NCBI RefSeq assembly: GCF_022538115.1
Contig: NZ_JAKZAL010000014.1
Coordinates: 1 to 64,000, forward strand
DNA from: Cognataquiflexum rubidum
GTDB taxonomy: Bacteria > Bacteroidota > Bacteroidia > Cytophagales > Cyclobacteriaceae
Length of the DNA: 64,000 bases
Direction of reading: 5' to 3'
A program made the position numbers and the translations under genes. The notes beneath the pieces were generated by a model, which saw nothing but the letters and a program-made list of their open reading frames with translations, did not search any database and was not told the origin of the DNA. Of the stretch, positions 18,056 to 27,007 are shown one piece after another (the first letter of the stretch is position 1; each line of letters begins with the position of its first letter).

Positions 18056-18886
18056 ATGACAAAATCTACTTCAAAAATAATTGTTCAGAAAAAGGAAATC
18101 ACTTTAATGCATCAAGTGGGAGGTGAATATCTTTCTCTAACCGATATCGCAAAGTACAGAAATGCAGAAGAGCCTTTTTCAGTTATTAATAATTGGTTGA
18201 GAACTAGAAGCACGATTGATTTTGTTGGTCTTTGGGAAAAAATTAACAATCCTGATTTTAAACCTCTCGAATTCGATAGGTTTAGAATTGAATCGGGGAA
18301 CAATTACTTTGTCCTTTCTCCTCAAAAGTGGATAGAAAGTACAAATGCTGTTGGAATAACTTCAAAATCTGGAAGATATGGAGGAACTTTTGCCCATGTT
18401 GATATAGCCTTCGAGTTTGCATCATGGATTTCATCAGAATTTAAATTGTATTTAATTACAGAATTTAAAAGGTTGAAGATTGACGAAAACAACCGCTTGC
18501 AATTAGAATGGAACTTACAACGAACTATTTCAAAAATAAATTACCGCATCCATACAGATGCTATTAAAGAAAACCTCATACCAAAAGAAATTACAAAGCA
18601 GCAAACAAGTCTAGTTTATGCCAATGAAGCTGATTTGCTAAATGTAGCTTTGTTTGGAATAACAGCAAAGGAGTGGCGTGATGCCAATCCCGATAAATCA
18701 GGAAATATTAGAGATTTTGCCAATTTGGAACAATTGGTTGTGTTAAGCAACATGGAAAGTATCAATGCTTTACTAATTCAGCAAGATTTATTGCAGCCTG
18801 AAAGATTAATCCAACTCAACAAAGTAGCAATTGCCCAAATGAAATCATTGATAGAAAGTAGTTCAATCAAAAAGTTGAATAAATAA
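18056..18886 (+). CDS. KilA-N domain protein
   Basis: A 276-residue protein with a KilA-N DNA-binding domain at about residues 20-135: SLTDIAKYRNAEEPFSVINNWLR, then TIDFVGLWEKINNPDF and the closing SPQKWIESTNAVGITSKSGRYGGTFAHVDIAFEFASWIS pattern (shown here in pieces). KilA-N is common in phages and other mobile DNA. The coding sequence is visibly richer in A+T than its neighbours and has no functional partner nearby, so it was probably acquired horizontally. The ATG was chosen over an upstream TTG. The target site is unknown. Confidence 0.8.
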   Translation: MTKSTSKIIVQKKEITLMHQVGGEYLSLTDIAKYRNAEEPFSVINNWLRTRSTIDFVGLWEKINNPDFKPLEFDRFRIESGNNYFVLSPQKWIESTNAVGITSKSGRYGGTFAHVDIAFEFASWISSEFKLYLITEFKRLKIDENNRLQLEWNLQRTISKINYRIHTDAIKENLIPKEITKQQTSLVYANEADLLNVALFGITAKEWRDANPDKSGNIRDFANLEQLVVLSNMESINALLIQQDLLQPERLIQLNKVAIAQMKSLIESSSIKKLNK

Positions 18887-18941
18887 TGAATTGCCTTATT
18901 TTGATAAATATTCAAATCGATCCACTTAACGACATTAGCGA

Positions 18942-19241
18942 ATGACCCTTGTGATCAAGATTGTTTTATCCATTCTGTTATTCGTGTGTTTATTGGACAT
19001 GCCCTATGGATATTTTCAATTGGTGAGGCTTTTGTCCTTGGTGGGTTTTGGGTATCTAGCCTATCAGGCTAAAAAAGATAACAATGATAATGAAATGTTT
19101 ATTTATGGCGGTTTGGCTTTGCTTTTTCAGCCCTTTTTAAAAATACCACTAGGGAGAGGATTGTGGAATATTGTTGATGTGGTGGTTGCTGTTGGGTTGC
19201 TAACTTCGGTTTTTAAAAAACCTAAGAAGAATGAATATTAG
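18942..19241 (+). CDS. Small membrane protein, DUF6804-like
   Basis: The 99-residue protein has three hydrophobic segments (about 4-20, 25-42 and 50-90), with the motif DMPYGYFQLVRL after the first and PLGRGLWNIVD before the last. These fit the DUF6804 family of small multi-pass membrane proteins of unknown function. It starts 55 bases after the KilA-N gene and may be unrelated to it. Confidence 0.7.
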   Translation: MTLVIKIVLSILLFVCLLDMPYGYFQLVRLLSLVGFGYLAYQAKKDNNDNEMFIYGGLALLFQPFLKIPLGRGLWNIVDVVVAVGLLTSVFKKPKKNEY

Positions 19242-19297
19242 GTATTTACGCAATGTGGCCGATACGTTACGGCACTAATTAAATCCAAAAGTATGCT

Positions 19298-19325
19298 ACT
19301 TCCAACTTCCAACCTACTAACTTGA
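19298..19325. repeat. Heptamer-phased block
   Basis: Two exact 7-bp units (acttcca) and two degenerate ones (acctact, aacttga) lie in the 88-base gap between convergent genes. Confidence 0.5.
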
Positions 19326-19329
19326 AACA

Positions 19330-20229
19330 TCACTTCCTATTCCCGATCCAAACCCCAAAAATCACGGCCACTATCCCAAAGTAATGTCCCGGTAGCAGAA
19401 CCTCCCCGTCCAATAATCCCCACATGATGGCCACAATCGGAATAAGATAGGTTACCGAACTTGCAAATACCGGAGTAGCCACCTTGACCATAATATTGAA
19501 AAGGATCAGGGCGATGGCTGTACCGAGTACGCCAAGCAGGGTAATGTAACCGGCAGCCTCTGCCGCGCCTTCGACATGGAGTATTTTGAAGGAAAATTGT
19601 GTAAAGGCAAATAAATAAATCAACGCCATGGGCAGCACCATCAGCAGGGAAAGTGCGGTAATTGCAACGGGCTTGAGTTCAACAAAACGGTACTTGATAA
19701 TATTTAGGTTGAATCCATAGCAAATACAGGCAAGCAATACATAGAAAGCGTAGGAGTTGATTTCAGAAAAATCCCCGAAATAGGTACCTTCCTTTACCAT
19801 CAAAAGGATAACTACTCCGACAAAGGCGATGGCCAATCCTATTCCGTTTCTTTTGGTGATCCTTGCATTAAAAAAAAGGGCTCCAATAATGACCACAAAT
19901 AAAGGCGTCATGGCATTAAAAACACCTGTCAGCGAGGAACTGAGTTGTGTTTGGGCCTTGGCAAAAAGAAATGCGGGAATAAAACTCCCCATCAATCCGA
20001 CAATAATGAGGTTTTTGACCTGTCTTTTTTTCAGGGTTTTTAGTCTCGGCAATGAAAGCGGCAATAGAACCATTCCCGCAGCCACGATCCTAAATGCGCC
20101 GACTTCTCCGGGAGAAAAAATTTCCAGGCCTCTTTTGATCAAAATAAAAGAACTTCCCCAGATCAGTGCCAGCACAATGAGAAATCCCCATGCCCTCAAG
20201 GCGCCTTCTGCTTGGATATCTTTGGTCAT
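19330..20229 (-). CDS. DMT-superfamily transporter (EamA)
   Basis: The 299-residue protein has ten predicted membrane helices in two EamA repeats. The first begins GFLIVLALIWGSSFILIKRGL and the second begins near ALLACICYGFNLNIIKYRF. Family members export amino acids or other small metabolites across the inner membrane; the substrate cannot be predicted. The internal ATG (MTKDIQAEG) was chosen because the longer frame adds a non-conserved stretch before the first helix. It lies just downstream of dusB on the same strand. Confidence 0.85.
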   Translation of the reverse strand: MTKDIQAEGALRAWGFLIVLALIWGSSFILIKRGLEIFSPGEVGAFRIVAAGMVLLPLSLPRLKTLKKRQVKNLIIVGLMGSFIPAFLFAKAQTQLSSSLTGVFNAMTPLFVVIIGALFFNARITKRNGIGLAIAFVGVVILLMVKEGTYFGDFSEINSYAFYVLLACICYGFNLNIIKYRFVELKPVAITALSLLMVLPMALIYLFAFTQFSFKILHVEGAAEAAGYITLLGVLGTAIALILFNIMVKVATPVFASSVTYLIPIVAIMWGLLDGEVLLPGHYFGIVAVIFGVWIGNRK

Positions 20230-20296
20230 GTTTTGTACAGGGAAGAAAGGAGTGATCTTGACGGGAAAAATCAGGAATTTTTTACAAAATCCGAAT

Positions 20297-21286
20297 TCAA
20301 AATTGATAGTCGGCAAAAACCTCACCTACTTCTTCCAAAAGAGCAGCTACTTCTTCATAGGTTTCCGCTGTGACCATCTGACTTCTGTATGGTTTGAAAT
20401 TGGGCATGCCACGGAAGTAATTCGTGTAATGCCTTCTCATTTCAAGGATTCCCTGCTTTTCACCTTTCCATTTGACAGAAAAGTCAAGGTGTTTTTTGGT
20501 GACATTGATTCTTTGTTCAAGGTCTGGTCCGGCAAGTTTTTCTCCGGTTTCGAGGAAATGTTTGATTTCATTGAAGATCCAGGGATACCCGATGGATGCC
20601 CTGCCGATCATCATGCCGTCGACATTGTATTTGTCTTTGTATTCTTTGGCCTTTTCAGGCGTGTCGATATCGCCATTTCCAAAAACAGGGATGTGTAGCC
20701 TTGGATTGTCTTTGACCAGGTTCAGGTATGACCAATCTGCTTCGCCTTTGTACATCTGCTGACGGGTACGGGCATGGATGCTGATGGCTTGTATTCCTAC
20801 GTCCTGTAGTCTTTCTGCAACCTCTACGATACGGATGGTGTCTTGGGACCAACCAAGGCGGGTTTTGACAGTAACAGGAATTTTCACCCTCTTGACGATC
20901 TCTGCAGTCATGGAGACCATCTTGTCTATATCGAGCAAAATCCCCGCACCTGCACCTTTGCAGGCTACTTTATGAACAGGGCAGCCATAGTTGATGTCCA
21001 GGATGTCCGGACCGGCAGCTTCTGCAATGGCAGCGGCTTCTCTCATGGATTCTATTTCTGCCCCAAAAATCTGGATGCCCACCGGACGCTCATATTCAAA
21101 AATATCCAGTTTTTGGATGCTTTTGGCAGCATCCCTGATCAAGCCCTCAGAGCTGATGAATTCTGTATACATCAAATCCGCTCCGTTATCTTTACAAACC
21201 GCTCTAAATGGAGGATCACTGACATCTTCCATGGGTGCGAGCAACAAAGGGAACTCCCCTAATTCTAAGTTTCCGATTTTAACCAC
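20297..21286 (-). CDS. dusB: tRNA-dihydrouridine synthase B
   Basis: The 329-residue FMN enzyme reduces specific uridines in tRNA to dihydrouridine. Seen: LLLAPMEDVSDPPFR at the barrel start, YTEFISSEGL, DINYGCPVHKVACKGAGAG with the active-site Cys in GCP, HARTRQQMYKGEADW, and NGDIDTPEKA with MIGRASIGYPWIF for FMN phosphate binding. Order and length fit DusB/NifR3. The start appears to be GTG, because no upstream ATG is in frame. Confidence 0.95.
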   Translation of the reverse strand: MVKIGNLELGEFPLLLAPMEDVSDPPFRAVCKDNGADLMYTEFISSEGLIRDAAKSIQKLDIFEYERPVGIQIFGAEIESMREAAAIAEAAGPDILDINYGCPVHKVACKGAGAGILLDIDKMVSMTAEIVKRVKIPVTVKTRLGWSQDTIRIVEVAERLQDVGIQAISIHARTRQQMYKGEADWSYLNLVKDNPRLHIPVFGNGDIDTPEKAKEYKDKYNVDGMMIGRASIGYPWIFNEIKHFLETGEKLAGPDLEQRINVTKKHLDFSVKWKGEKQGILEMRRHYTNYFRGMPNFKPYRSQMVTAETYEEVAALLEEVGEVFADYQF

Positions 21287-21323
21287 TTCCTAATTCTAAT
21301 TTTCGTGTAAATTTACCCCAATT

Positions 21324-22265
21324 ATGGAGATATATAAAACCCAAGTACCCATCACCACCAAAAGTAATTGGCTTTTGTCTATTGTGGTGATGGTTTTAGT
21401 CACTTTTGGCGTATTAATTCTTTTGCAGGGACTTGGACTTTTATTACTTCCTGTTCTTTTTGGTATCCCACTTGACGAGATGACTGCCTTGTTTACCGCA
21501 GAATCTTCACATCCCAATGGCCGCATGGCTTTCCTTTTTGTACAAGGACTTGGCGGAGGACTTGGTTTTTATGTGGCTGCGTTACTGATAGCCAAGGTGA
21601 TAGATAAAGCTGATTTTGGTTGGCAACAACAAATGTCAAGGTTTAAGTTCATAGGATTGGCACTGACGGTGGCAATCATGGTCGGGTCGGTTCTGTTCAA
21701 CAGTCTTTTGATTGACTGGAATGCCAAAATCGTGTTGCCGGAATTTCTTAACGAACTCGAACAGATGATGCGGTCAAAGGAGGATGAACTTATGGCTTTG
21801 ACCAAATATTTGACAGACTTTGAAAATGTCGGAGAGTTTCTGATGGGAATTCTCGTCATCGGCGTCTTGGCAGGAATAGGAGAGGAAGTTCTTTTTCGGG
21901 GAGTCCTACAACCCAAACTTCATTTGTTCACTGGTAATGCCCACATAGCGATTTGGTTGTCTGCCTTTATATTTTCAGCCATCCATTTCCAATTTTATGG
22001 ATTCTTTCCCCGAATGATGCTTGGAGCAGTATTTGGTTATCTTTACCTCTATTCAGGTAGCCTTGTCTATCCCATTATCGGACATATTCTTAATAATACT
22101 TTTACGGTAATTTTGGTTTATTTGAATAAATTGGGCAAAATAGATTTCAATATTGATGAGACAGATCAGGTATCCATACCAATCGCCCTTGTTGGATTGT
22201 TGATTTTGTTGGTTGGATTTAGGGTATTTAAAGAGAAAACTCAAAATATTGAATCAAATGGATAA
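21324..22265 (+). CDS. CPBP-family intramembrane metalloprotease
   Basis: The 313-residue protein has about eight membrane helices. The CPBP (Abi/CAAX protease) motifs are present: EEVLFRG with the paired Glu and Arg, then FIFSAIHFQFYGFFPRM with a metal-binding His, and a third helix PIIGHILNNTF with His/Asn. Family members are Rce1-like proteases; some Bacteroidota copies are of unknown role. The gene overlaps the next small gene by eight bases and starts a probable operon with DUF2007 and cdsA. Confidence 0.88.
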   Translation: MEIYKTQVPITTKSNWLLSIVVMVLVTFGVLILLQGLGLLLLPVLFGIPLDEMTALFTAESSHPNGRMAFLFVQGLGGGLGFYVAALLIAKVIDKADFGWQQQMSRFKFIGLALTVAIMVGSVLFNSLLIDWNAKIVLPEFLNELEQMMRSKEDELMALTKYLTDFENVGEFLMGILVIGVLAGIGEEVLFRGVLQPKLHLFTGNAHIAIWLSAFIFSAIHFQFYGFFPRMMLGAVFGYLYLYSGSLVYPIIGHILNNTFTVILVYLNKLGKIDFNIDETDQVSIPIALVGLLILLVGFRVFKEKTQNIESNG

Positions 22266-22464
22266 TTGGCAGAAAGTATTTTCAGATGGTTCGCCCGTGA
22301 GGGCCGAGATTGTCAAATCAGTCTTGGAGGAAAACGGAATCCCTGCTGTCGTGATGAATAAAATAGAATCTGTCTACCGGATACATGGACAGTATGAAGT
22401 GATGGTCCCCCAGGTTGAGTTTTCAAAAGCACTAAATATTGTCAAGAATGAGATCTCCTTTTAG
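22258..22464 (+). CDS. DUF2007 putative signal-transducing protein
   Basis: The 68-residue protein begins MDNWQKVFSDGSPVRAEIVKS and contains the DUF2007 pattern: a helix followed by ENGIPAVVMNK and EVMVPQVEFSKAL. Proteins of this family are small GlnB-like folds with no proven function. The internal ATG was chosen because it overlaps the upstream stop (eight bases) and gives the conserved N-terminus. It also overlaps the start of cdsA, indicating tight coupling. Confidence 0.8.
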   Translation: MDNWQKVFSDGSPVRAEIVKSVLEENGIPAVVMNKIESVYRIHGQYEVMVPQVEFSKALNIVKNEISF

Positions 22465-23305
22465 AGTCAGAGATAGATTTAACATAAACAATTACAGCAA
22501 TCTTGGCCAAAGGGTAATCACAGGAATCATTGGGGCAGGTATTATCGTCGCCGGCTCCATTATCAGTCCATGGCTTTATTTCCTGATTTTTGGATTGATA
22601 CTCGCCTTTTCCCAAATGGAATTCTACAAGCTCTCAGGACTTGATGGGATGTTGCCATTAAAAAGTTTCGGGACATTTTTGGGCTTGTGTATTTTTTCAC
22701 TTTCCTTCTTTATCGGGATGGAACACCTGGATACAAAATATTATTTTTTGATTTTCCCATTAGCCTCTTTGGTTTTCTTTATCAAATTATACAGGAAATC
22801 AGACAAGAAACCGTTTACCGGAATTGCATATACATTTCTTGGATTATTTTATGTGGCAGTGCCTTTTTCCCTGCTCAATGTGGCTGCCTTTTCAGTGGAC
22901 GACTCTTTCCACTATGAAGTCATCATTGGATCCTTGTTTATCCTTTGGGCTTCGGATTCAGGGGCATACTTTGCCGGGACCAAATTTGGCAAGACCAAGC
23001 TCTTTGAAAGAGTCTCCCCAAAAAAATCGTGGGAAGGTTTCTTGGGAGGGGCAGCATCGGCATTCCTCATTGCCTATTTTCTAGGCAAGAATTTTAAATC
23101 CATTGAAGAATGGCAGTGGCTAGTGATTGCAACCATCATCATCATCGCAGGGACCTACGGTGACCTGATAGAATCACTTTTTAAAAGAAGCATAGAAATC
23201 AAAGACTCCGGAAAATCCCTTCCGGGGCATGGAGGCTTTATGGACCGTTTTGACGGATTGTTATTATCTGCCCCCTTTATAGCTGCTTTTTTGAAAATCT
23301 TCTAA
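22448..23305 (+). CDS. cdsA: Phosphatidate cytidylyltransferase
   Basis: The 285-residue membrane protein makes CDP-diacylglycerol from CTP and phosphatidic acid, the branch point of phospholipid synthesis. It has seven to eight membrane helices and the CDS signature near the C-terminus: SLFKRSIEIKDSGKSLPGHGG followed by MDRFDGL (given in two parts). The ATG was preferred over a TTG nine bases upstream; both overlap the DUF2007 gene. psd lies one gene downstream, in line with a phospholipid block. Confidence 0.93.
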   Translation: MRSPFRVRDRFNINNYSNLGQRVITGIIGAGIIVAGSIISPWLYFLIFGLILAFSQMEFYKLSGLDGMLPLKSFGTFLGLCIFSLSFFIGMEHLDTKYYFLIFPLASLVFFIKLYRKSDKKPFTGIAYTFLGLFYVAVPFSLLNVAAFSVDDSFHYEVIIGSLFILWASDSGAYFAGTKFGKTKLFERVSPKKSWEGFLGGAASAFLIAYFLGKNFKSIEEWQWLVIATIIIIAGTYGDLIESLFKRSIEIKDSGKSLPGHGGFMDRFDGLLLSAPFIAAFLKIF

Positions 23306-23376
23306 AATTGCCCCTAGCATATTAAAAATCTCCTTAATATTGTACCAAAATTAACAGTCAACTAAATAAACCCAAT

Positions 23377-24654
23377 ATGGCTTACATTGAACCGGCTCCG
23401 ATCTTGGATAAAGAAAATCCACTGGAGTCCATGATGGAAAGATTTCACATTGCAGCAGAAAAATTAGGTCTTTCAGAAGAGATCTACAACGTGCTAAAAA
23501 ATCCCGCCAAACAAGTTATCGTCTCCCTTCCGATTACCATGGACAATGGTAAAATCAAAGTTTTTGAAGGGATTCGTGTGATTCATTCCAACATTCTTGG
23601 ACCTGCAAAAGGTGGGATCAGGTTCGCTCCTGACGTGCATCTGGATGAAGTAAGGGCACTTGCAGCTTGGATGACATGGAAATGTGCCGTAGTGGACATT
23701 CCTTATGGTGGAGGTAAAGGTGGCGTGAGGTGCAATCCAAGGGAAATGTCTGCCGGTGAAATTGAAAGATTGGTAAGGGCCTATACCTTGGCGATGATCG
23801 ACGTATTCGGACCGGATAAGGATATTCCTGCGCCGGATATGGGAACAGGGCCCAGAGAAATGGCTTGGTTGATGGATGAATACTCCAAAGCGCACGGAAT
23901 GACTGTCAATGCTGTCGTTACCGGCAAGCCTTTGGTATTGGGCGGTTCATTGGGAAGAACCGAAGCCACTGGTCGCGGTGTCATGGTGACTGCTTTGGCA
24001 GCCATGCAAAAACTCAAAATCAATCCTTTCCAAGCTACCTGTGCAGTTCAGGGTTTTGGGAATGTGGGTTCTTGGGCCGCTTTGCTATTAGAGGAAAGAG
24101 GCTTGCGGGTTTTGGCTATCTCTGATATTTCAGGAGCTTATTTCAATGCCAATGGCATCAATATCCAGGAGGCAATTGCCTACAGGGATAGCAACAAAGG
24201 TACACTTGAGAATTACAGTGGCGCTGAGAAACTTCCGGATGCCATGGACTTGCTTGAATTGGAAGTGGATGTACTTGTTCCGGCTGCGGTCGAAGATGTC
24301 ATCACCATTGCAAATGCTGATAGAATCAAAGCCAAATTGATAGTAGAAGGTGCCAACGGCCCAACCTCGGCTAAGGCAGACGCTATATTAAATGACAAAG
24401 GCATCATGGCTGTGCCTGATATCCTGGCCAATGCAGGCGGGGTGACTGTCTCATATTTTGAGTGGGTGCAAAATAGATTGGGTTACAAATGGACTGCCGA
24501 AAGGGTCAACAGAAGGTCTGACAGGATTATGAAAGATGCTTTTGACCATGTGTATGAGGCTTCTGTTAAGTACCAAGTTCCATTGAGAATCGCAGCCTAT
24601 ATTGTTGCGATAGACAAAGTAGCTAAAACCTACACCTATAGGGGAGGTTTTTAA
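23377..24654 (+). CDS. Glutamate dehydrogenase (Glu/Leu/Phe/Val family)
   Basis: The 425-residue enzyme interconverts glutamate and 2-oxoglutarate plus ammonia. Seen: LGPAKGGIRFAPDV and WMTWKCAVVDIPYGGGKGGV (substrate lysines and glycine loop), PAPDMGTG, the Rossmann turn GFGNVGSW, and VEGANGPT near the C-terminus. The 420-residue length fits the hexameric small GDH type. Cofactor preference is unclear: the residue pattern after the second beta strand (ISDISGAY) suggests NAD. It sits between cdsA and psd but has its own spacer on each side. Confidence 0.92.
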   Translation: MAYIEPAPILDKENPLESMMERFHIAAEKLGLSEEIYNVLKNPAKQVIVSLPITMDNGKIKVFEGIRVIHSNILGPAKGGIRFAPDVHLDEVRALAAWMTWKCAVVDIPYGGGKGGVRCNPREMSAGEIERLVRAYTLAMIDVFGPDKDIPAPDMGTGPREMAWLMDEYSKAHGMTVNAVVTGKPLVLGGSLGRTEATGRGVMVTALAAMQKLKINPFQATCAVQGFGNVGSWAALLLEERGLRVLAISDISGAYFNANGINIQEAIAYRDSNKGTLENYSGAEKLPDAMDLLELEVDVLVPAAVEDVITIANADRIKAKLIVEGANGPTSAKADAILNDKGIMAVPDILANAGGVTVSYFEWVQNRLGYKWTAERVNRRSDRIMKDAFDHVYEASVKYQVPLRIAAYIVAIDKVAKTYTYRGGF

Positions 24655-24674
24655 GGTCAAAAAAAAGTTTTTAC

Positions 24675-24682
24675 TATATTTG
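24675..24682 (+). promoter_or_regulatory. Exact -7 box (TATATTTG) upstream of psd
   Basis: TATATTTG matches the Bacteroidota -7 consensus TAnnTTTG at all fixed positions and lies 44 bases before the psd ATG. No good TTG is found 19 bases upstream, so the -33 element is weak. The hairpin described next begins right after this box. Confidence 0.4.
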
Positions 24683-24711
24683 GGGCGTGGAAGTCGACTT
24701 TCACGCCCTTT
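24683..24711 (+). terminator. Hairpin after the glutamate dehydrogenase gene
   Basis: GGGCGTG pairs with CACGCCC, and the stem continues through an inner AAGTCGACTT palindrome, giving a nearly loop-free inverted repeat followed by a short T-rich tail. It can terminate the dehydrogenase transcript. It could also be the 5' leader hairpin of psd, because it begins just after a -7 box. Confidence 0.55.
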
Positions 24712-24725
24712 CAATTTTATAGATA

Positions 24726-25385
24726 ATGAGTATTCACAAAGAAGGTAGGACATTGTTATTTTGGCTATTGCTTATCCTGGCAGGGGTCAATTTTGGATTG
24801 AATTATTTGATTCCCGAGCAGGAAACCGCCCTCAATGTGGTTTTATTGGTTAGTGTGGTTTTTTATTTGTTGATACTTCAGTTTTTCCGCAATCCTTTTA
24901 TCCAGCTACCAAACGAAGAAAAACTGGTCTTCGCACCTGCCGACGGCAAAGTGGTAGTCATTGAAGAAACCACCGAAACAGAATTCCTAAATGACAGGAG
25001 AAAGCAGGTTTCGATATTTATGTCGCCTTTAAATGTCCATGTGAATAGGTCTCCTGTTGCCGGTATAGTGGAATTTTTCAAATACCATCCGGGAAAATAT
25101 CTGGTCGCTTGGCATCCGAAATCCAGCACCGAAAATGAGCGGACTACGATGGTCATCTCCCACAAAAGCGGTGTCAAAATTCTTGTCCGTCAGATTGCAG
25201 GTGCCGTGGCGCGCCGGATCAAATGGTATGTCAAGGAAGGAACGCCACTAGCCCAAGGCGGAGAATTCGGATTTATCAAATTTGGCTCAAGGGTGGATGT
25301 CTATCTCCCTTTGGATGCGGAAGTTTTGGTCAGCTTGGATGAAAAAACCAAAGGTGGCAGAACGCCAATAGCAAGGTTAAAGTAA
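24726..25385 (+). CDS. psd: Phosphatidylserine decarboxylase proenzyme
   Basis: The 219-residue protein converts phosphatidylserine to phosphatidylethanolamine. It has two N-terminal membrane helices (about 10-50), FAPADGKVV, and FMSPLNVHVNRSP typical of the short (archaeal-type) Psd. The self-cleavage site is FGSR, with Ser188 becoming the pyruvoyl group. The length of about 220 fits the short type. Confidence 0.93.
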   Translation: MSIHKEGRTLLFWLLLILAGVNFGLNYLIPEQETALNVVLLVSVVFYLLILQFFRNPFIQLPNEEKLVFAPADGKVVVIEETTETEFLNDRRKQVSIFMSPLNVHVNRSPVAGIVEFFKYHPGKYLVAWHPKSSTENERTTMVISHKSGVKILVRQIAGAVARRIKWYVKEGTPLAQGGEFGFIKFGSRVDVYLPLDAEVLVSLDEKTKGGRTPIARLK

Positions 25386-25387
25386 AA

Positions 25388-25852
25388 TTATGCTTTTGAC
25401 CTTTTCCAAAATAGGAAAGACAAAAATGCTGTACTGAGAAAGAATATGAAAGTCAGCCACTCATAAGTCCTGCTTTCGGATTTTTCTTCCATTGCAATCC
25501 CCTCTTTTTCTGCTAATTGCCTTTTGAGCATGGCTATTTCGCGCTCCTGTTTTTGGGAAATGAATTTATAATCATTCTTTTCGTAAGTGATTTCTGTTTT
25601 TTCGATTTCGCTGAGCATCTTCAGTTCGTCCATTATCTGATTGTCCTTTTGGATGATCCGTTCCATCCAATCATTGGTTTCGATCATGTCCTTTTTGGTC
25701 CTATTGCCAAAAATCCCTGTTTTTTTAGATTCGGAAGTCTTCCAGGCAGAGTGCATGCTCGTCCGCTCGGAGACGAGTTTGTCTAATTTGGCTTGGGCAA
25801 AAAGTGAGAATGGAGCAAGCATCAAAATGAGCAAAAGGTATCTTTTCAGCAT
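25388..25852 (-). CDS. Exported coiled-coil protein with C-terminal membrane anchor
   Basis: The 154-residue protein has a signal peptide (to about residue 20), a charged, Lys/Glu-rich middle with a likely coiled coil at about 60-120 (EREIAMLKRQLAEKEG), and one C-terminal hydrophobic helix (FIFFLSTAFLSFLFW). No family was recognised. It ends two bases from the convergent psd gene. A role in the envelope is only inferred. Confidence 0.7.
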   Translation of the reverse strand: MLKRYLLLILMLAPFSLFAQAKLDKLVSERTSMHSAWKTSESKKTGIFGNRTKKDMIETNDWMERIIQKDNQIMDELKMLSEIEKTEITYEKNDYKFISQKQEREIAMLKRQLAEKEGIAMEEKSESRTYEWLTFIFFLSTAFLSFLFWKRSKA

Positions 25853-25906
25853 TGGGATTTCAGTTTTAGTAAAAATGGATTCAAATTTTATGCCGATACT
25901 GAATGC

Positions 25907-26284
25907 TCAACGTGTTTTTAATTTGGCACCTGGTTTTCTTTTGAAAGTACCTTGTCTTCGTTTTCCGTTGGTGTAAAAGTTATACATAAAGTTCATGGCA
26001 AAAACTGCAATGGTCAAAGGAATGAACAAGTCCGGGGCCATTATTTTTATTCCAAAAAGTATCAACAGAGAGGCCAATATTCCGGTTTTGAAAGTGGTGT
26101 GGCTTTCAGGATATACCTTCCCGATCAAAAAGAGACTCAAGCCTTCAATCAAAATTATCAGGATAATCAGGTAGGTCAACATCTCCGACATGGTAGTTTC
26201 ATTGGACCATACCACCCAAGCAAGTCCGGCTGCCACCAGTATCAAACTCGCAGATTGTATCGATACATTCAGTCTTTCTCTCAT
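25907..26284 (-). CDS. Small four-helix membrane protein, unknown function
   Basis: The 125-residue protein has four hydrophobic segments (about 10-27, 35-55, 67-80 and 84-100) and ends in a very basic tail (GKRRQGTFKRKPGAKLKTR). The tail would lie in the cytoplasm by the positive-inside rule. No family was recognised. It may be co-transcribed with the following coiled-coil gene (54-base gap). Confidence 0.65.
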   Translation of the reverse strand: MRERLNVSIQSASLILVAAGLAWVVWSNETTMSEMLTYLIILIILIEGLSLFLIGKVYPESHTTFKTGILASLLILFGIKIMAPDLFIPLTIAVFAMNFMYNFYTNGKRRQGTFKRKPGAKLKTR

Positions 26285-26404
26285 AAGTTATTGGGGTTTT
26301 CTTGTTTGATTAAGTTAGGAATTTACCATATAAAATCAAAAATCCAGCATTCACTTTTACAGGGACCTGAAATAGGTTTTCTTTGATAAATATTCCCAAC
26401 TGAA

Positions 26405-27007
26405 ATGGATCTTCAATATCCCTTAGAACTGGTCGGTACATTTGTTTTTGCGATCTCAGGTGCTTTGGCTGTCCGGGACCGAGAGCATGATATTTTTGGT
26501 GCTGGATTCACGGGATTCATCACAGCTATCGGAGGAGGAACACTCCGGGATGTATTGTTGGGGTCTTATCCCTTGGTTTGGATAGGAGATGTCTATTTTC
26601 TTTATGCCATTTTTGCAGGGATTTTTACTGCTTTTGTTTTCCCAAAAATCATGTTGAAATTGAGGAAAACCATGTTTCTATTTGACACACTTGGGATCGG
26701 TTTTTTTACAGTTCTTGGTGTCGAAAAATCTTTGAGTCTAGGGTTTAGGCCTGAGATTGCGGCCATCATGGGCATGTTTTCGGCAGTGATGGGTGGAGTG
26801 ATCAGGGACACTTTGGTCAATGAAATCCCGATACTTTTCCGTAAGGAAGTCTATGCCTCTGCATGTTTGGCAGGTGCAATACTTTATTTGATTTTGAATT
26901 ACTTTGGCGTTCATAGAGATATCAACCTTCTGGTTTCCATTTCTGTGATTATCAGTATCAGGTTGATTGCAGTCAAATACAAACTGAGTCTCCCGAGGCT
27001 GGATTGA
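26405..27007 (+). CDS. TRIC-type (UPF0126/YadS) cation channel family protein
   Basis: The 200-residue protein has seven membrane helices and two copies of the family motif. The first is FAISGALAVRDREHDIFGAGF with ITAIGGGTLRDVLLG; the second is FSAVMGGVIRDTLVNEIP. The Gly-rich G-G-x-x-R-D motif in each repeat is typical of prokaryotic TRIC channels, shown in homologues to be trimeric K+ or cation channels. Bacterial physiological roles are little known. It is monocistronic. Confidence 0.88.
   Translation: MDLQYPLELVGTFVFAISGALAVRDREHDIFGAGFTGFITAIGGGTLRDVLLGSYPLVWIGDVYFLYAIFAGIFTAFVFPKIMLKLRKTMFLFDTLGIGFFTVLGVEKSLSLGFRPEIAAIMGMFSAVMGGVIRDTLVNEIPILFRKEVYASACLAGAILYLILNYFGVHRDINLLVSISVIISIRLIAVKYKLSLPRLD

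Noticed and set aside
19829-20698. 289-codon plus-strand frame across the DMT transporter and dusB
   Set aside because: Antisense shadow spanning two well-supported genes and their gap.
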